Source: Stenotrophomonas maltophilia
GTDB taxonomy: Bacteria; Pseudomonadota; Gammaproteobacteria; Xanthomonadales; Xanthomonadaceae
Direction: 5' to 3'
Length of the DNA: 64,000 bases
Assembly (NCBI GenBank): GCA_002363385.1
Contig: DEVL01000006.1
Location: 372,001-436,000, forward strand
The stretch's first letter is position 1, and each line of letters starts with the position of its first letter. Of this stretch, positions 63,031 to 64,000 are shown piece by piece. Under the pieces are notes generated by a model. It saw nothing but the letters and a program-made list of their open reading frames with translations. It made no database searches and was not told the DNA's origin. A program made the position numbers and the translations under genes.

Positions 63031-64000
63031 TCCTTCTCCTTGCTCACAGACAGGATGCGCCGGGCGAGCGCATCGAGCTGCTTGAAGCGCGCGGCATTTT
63101 TACGCCACGTGCGGTTGTCGGTCAGTGGGGTGCCGGAGGAATACTCGCCCGGCTCATGAATGGAGTTGCGCACCACCGATTTGCCGGTGATGACGACCTT
63201 GTCGCAGATTTCGAGGTGACCGACGACGCCGACGGCGCCGCCCAGGAGGCAGTAGCGGCCGATCTTGGCGCTGCCGGCGATGCCGGTGCAGCCGGCGATG
63301 GCCGAGTGGGCGCCGATCTGGACGTTGTGGGCGACCTGCACGAGGTTGTCCAGGCGCACATCGTTCTCGAGGACGGTGTCTTCCAGGGCGCCGCGATCAA
63401 CGCAGGTGTTGGCGCCGATTTCGCAGTCGTCGCCGATGCGCACGCCGCCGAGCTGGGGCACCTTGATCCAGTGGCCGGCATCCATGGCCAGGCCGAAGCC
63501 GTCAGCACCGAGCACGGCACCGGGATGGATGCGCACGCGCTTGCCGAGCTTGACGCGGGTGACCAGGGTCACGCGGGCAATCAGTTCGCAGCCGGTATCC
63601 AGGGTGCAGTCTTCGCCGATGATGCTGCCGGGGCCGACGATGCAGTTCTCGCCGACGACGCTGCGGGCGCCGATGGTGACGAACGGGCCGATATGGGCGC
63701 TGGCGGCGACCTGGGCGTCCGGATCGATGCAGGCGCTGGGGTGGATGCCCGGGGCGCGCGGTGGTGCGATGTCGAACAGGGCGGCGATCTTGGCGAAGGT
63801 GGTGTACGGGTCCTTGGCGACCAGGGCGGCGCCCGGCGCGGCCTCGGCATCCTCGGCGCGCAGTACGACGATGGCCGCCTGACTGTCGGCCAGCTGCGCG
63901 CGGTAGCGCGGATTGGCCAGGAAGGTGAGCTGGCCGGGGCCGGCATGGGCGAGCGTAGCCACGCCATGGATGGCGGTGCTGCCATCACCATGGACCTGCA
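63027..64000 (-). CDS. lpxD: UDP-3-O-acyl-glucosamine N-acyltransferase (5' end outside window)
   Basis: Third step of lipid A synthesis. The visible 324 codons lack the start, which lies beyond 64000; the full family length is about 340 residues, so only the first residues are missing. The uridine-binding N-terminal domain (HAGPGQLTFLANPRYRAQL) precedes hexapeptide repeats (AHIGPFVTIGARSVVGENCIVG). The catalytic-type His in DNLVQVAHNVQIG is present. It overlaps fabZ by four bases. Confidence 0.96.
   Translation of the reverse strand, partial: QVHGDGSTAIHGVATLAHAGPGQLTFLANPRYRAQLADSQAAIVVLRAEDAEAAPGAALVAKDPYTTFAKIAALFDIAPPRAPGIHPSACIDPDAQVAASAHIGPFVTIGARSVVGENCIVGPGSIIGEDCTLDTGCELIARVTLVTRVKLGKRVRIHPGAVLGADGFGLAMDAGHWIKVPQLGGVRIGDDCEIGANTCVDRGALEDTVLENDVRLDNLVQVAHNVQIGAHSAIAGCTGIAGSAKIGRYCLLGGAVGVVGHLEICDKVVITGKSVVRNSIHEPGEYSSGTPLTDNRTWRKNAARFKQLDALARRILSVSKEKE

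Overview
The window is a GC-rich (about 65-67 percent), densely packed gammaproteobacterial chromosome segment. Gene order and protein content point to the Xanthomonadaceae, most likely Stenotrophomonas. Supporting signs are the lpxD-fabZ-lpxA-lpxB-rnhB-dnaE cell-envelope/replication cluster, gltX followed by a zur-type regulator, a creBCD locus, and several palindromic repeats that begin with GTAG and carry the core GCCGGCCGCTGGCCGGC, which match my memory of the SMAG repeats of Stenotrophomonas maltophilia. The species call is inference. I found no rRNA, tRNA, phage, insertion sequence, integrase or CRISPR array; the region looks like stable core chromosome with a few lineage-specific genes.

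Layout. 1-5056: mfd (its 3' end lies outside), a GNAT acetyltransferase and rlmJ, all on the minus strand. 5102-10791: creB-creC, a near-consensus cre tag, creD, a 143-residue orphan protein and a secreted M28 peptidase. 10800-13543: a small lipoprotein, gltX and zur. 13692-17139: an EmrAB-like efflux operon with its TetR regulator. 17418-20184: a ZnuD-like TonB-dependent receptor divergent from a MerC-type membrane protein, with a Zur-box-like palindrome in front of each gene. 20303-29934: ribosomal protein THX, a lipoprotein phosphodiesterase, an ada-alkA/ogt alkylation repair operon, a ClpP-like lipoprotein, DUF4019 and MAPEG proteins, ubiM, an S4 protein and a DEAD-box helicase. 30113-36177: three GGDEF proteins around rluF, a cyclic-di-GMP cluster. 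36202-48985: transporters, small enzymes and exported hydrolases. 49064-53791: a PadR/DUF1700 membrane module, an intracellular PHB depolymerase, a methyltransferase and a HemJ/CopD-type protein. 53843-64000: accA, an unusual lipoprotein gene, dnaE, rnhB, lpxB, lpxA, fabZ and lpxD (its 5' end lies outside), all on the minus strand and mostly joined by four-base ATGA overlaps.

How the parts fit. The strongest regulatory story is zinc: Zur at 13.1 kb, two Zur-box-like sites at 19.6-19.7 kb, and the genes they flank (an outer-membrane receptor with a histidine-rich loop and an inner-membrane MerC-type protein with a histidine-rich tail) would form an uptake route across both membranes. A second story is signalling: CreBC acting on creD through the cre tag, and three diguanylate-cyclase proteins that differ in sensing module and in allosteric I-site. 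A third is alkylation repair, where the Ada regulator is fused to AlkA glycosylase and the methyltransferase function is supplied by the next gene, ogt. No wholly new defence or mobile system is evident; the less explained items are the leader upstream of thx, the lipoprotein between dnaE and accA, the PadR/DUF1700 locus, and a startless protein remnant at 17.2-17.35 kb.
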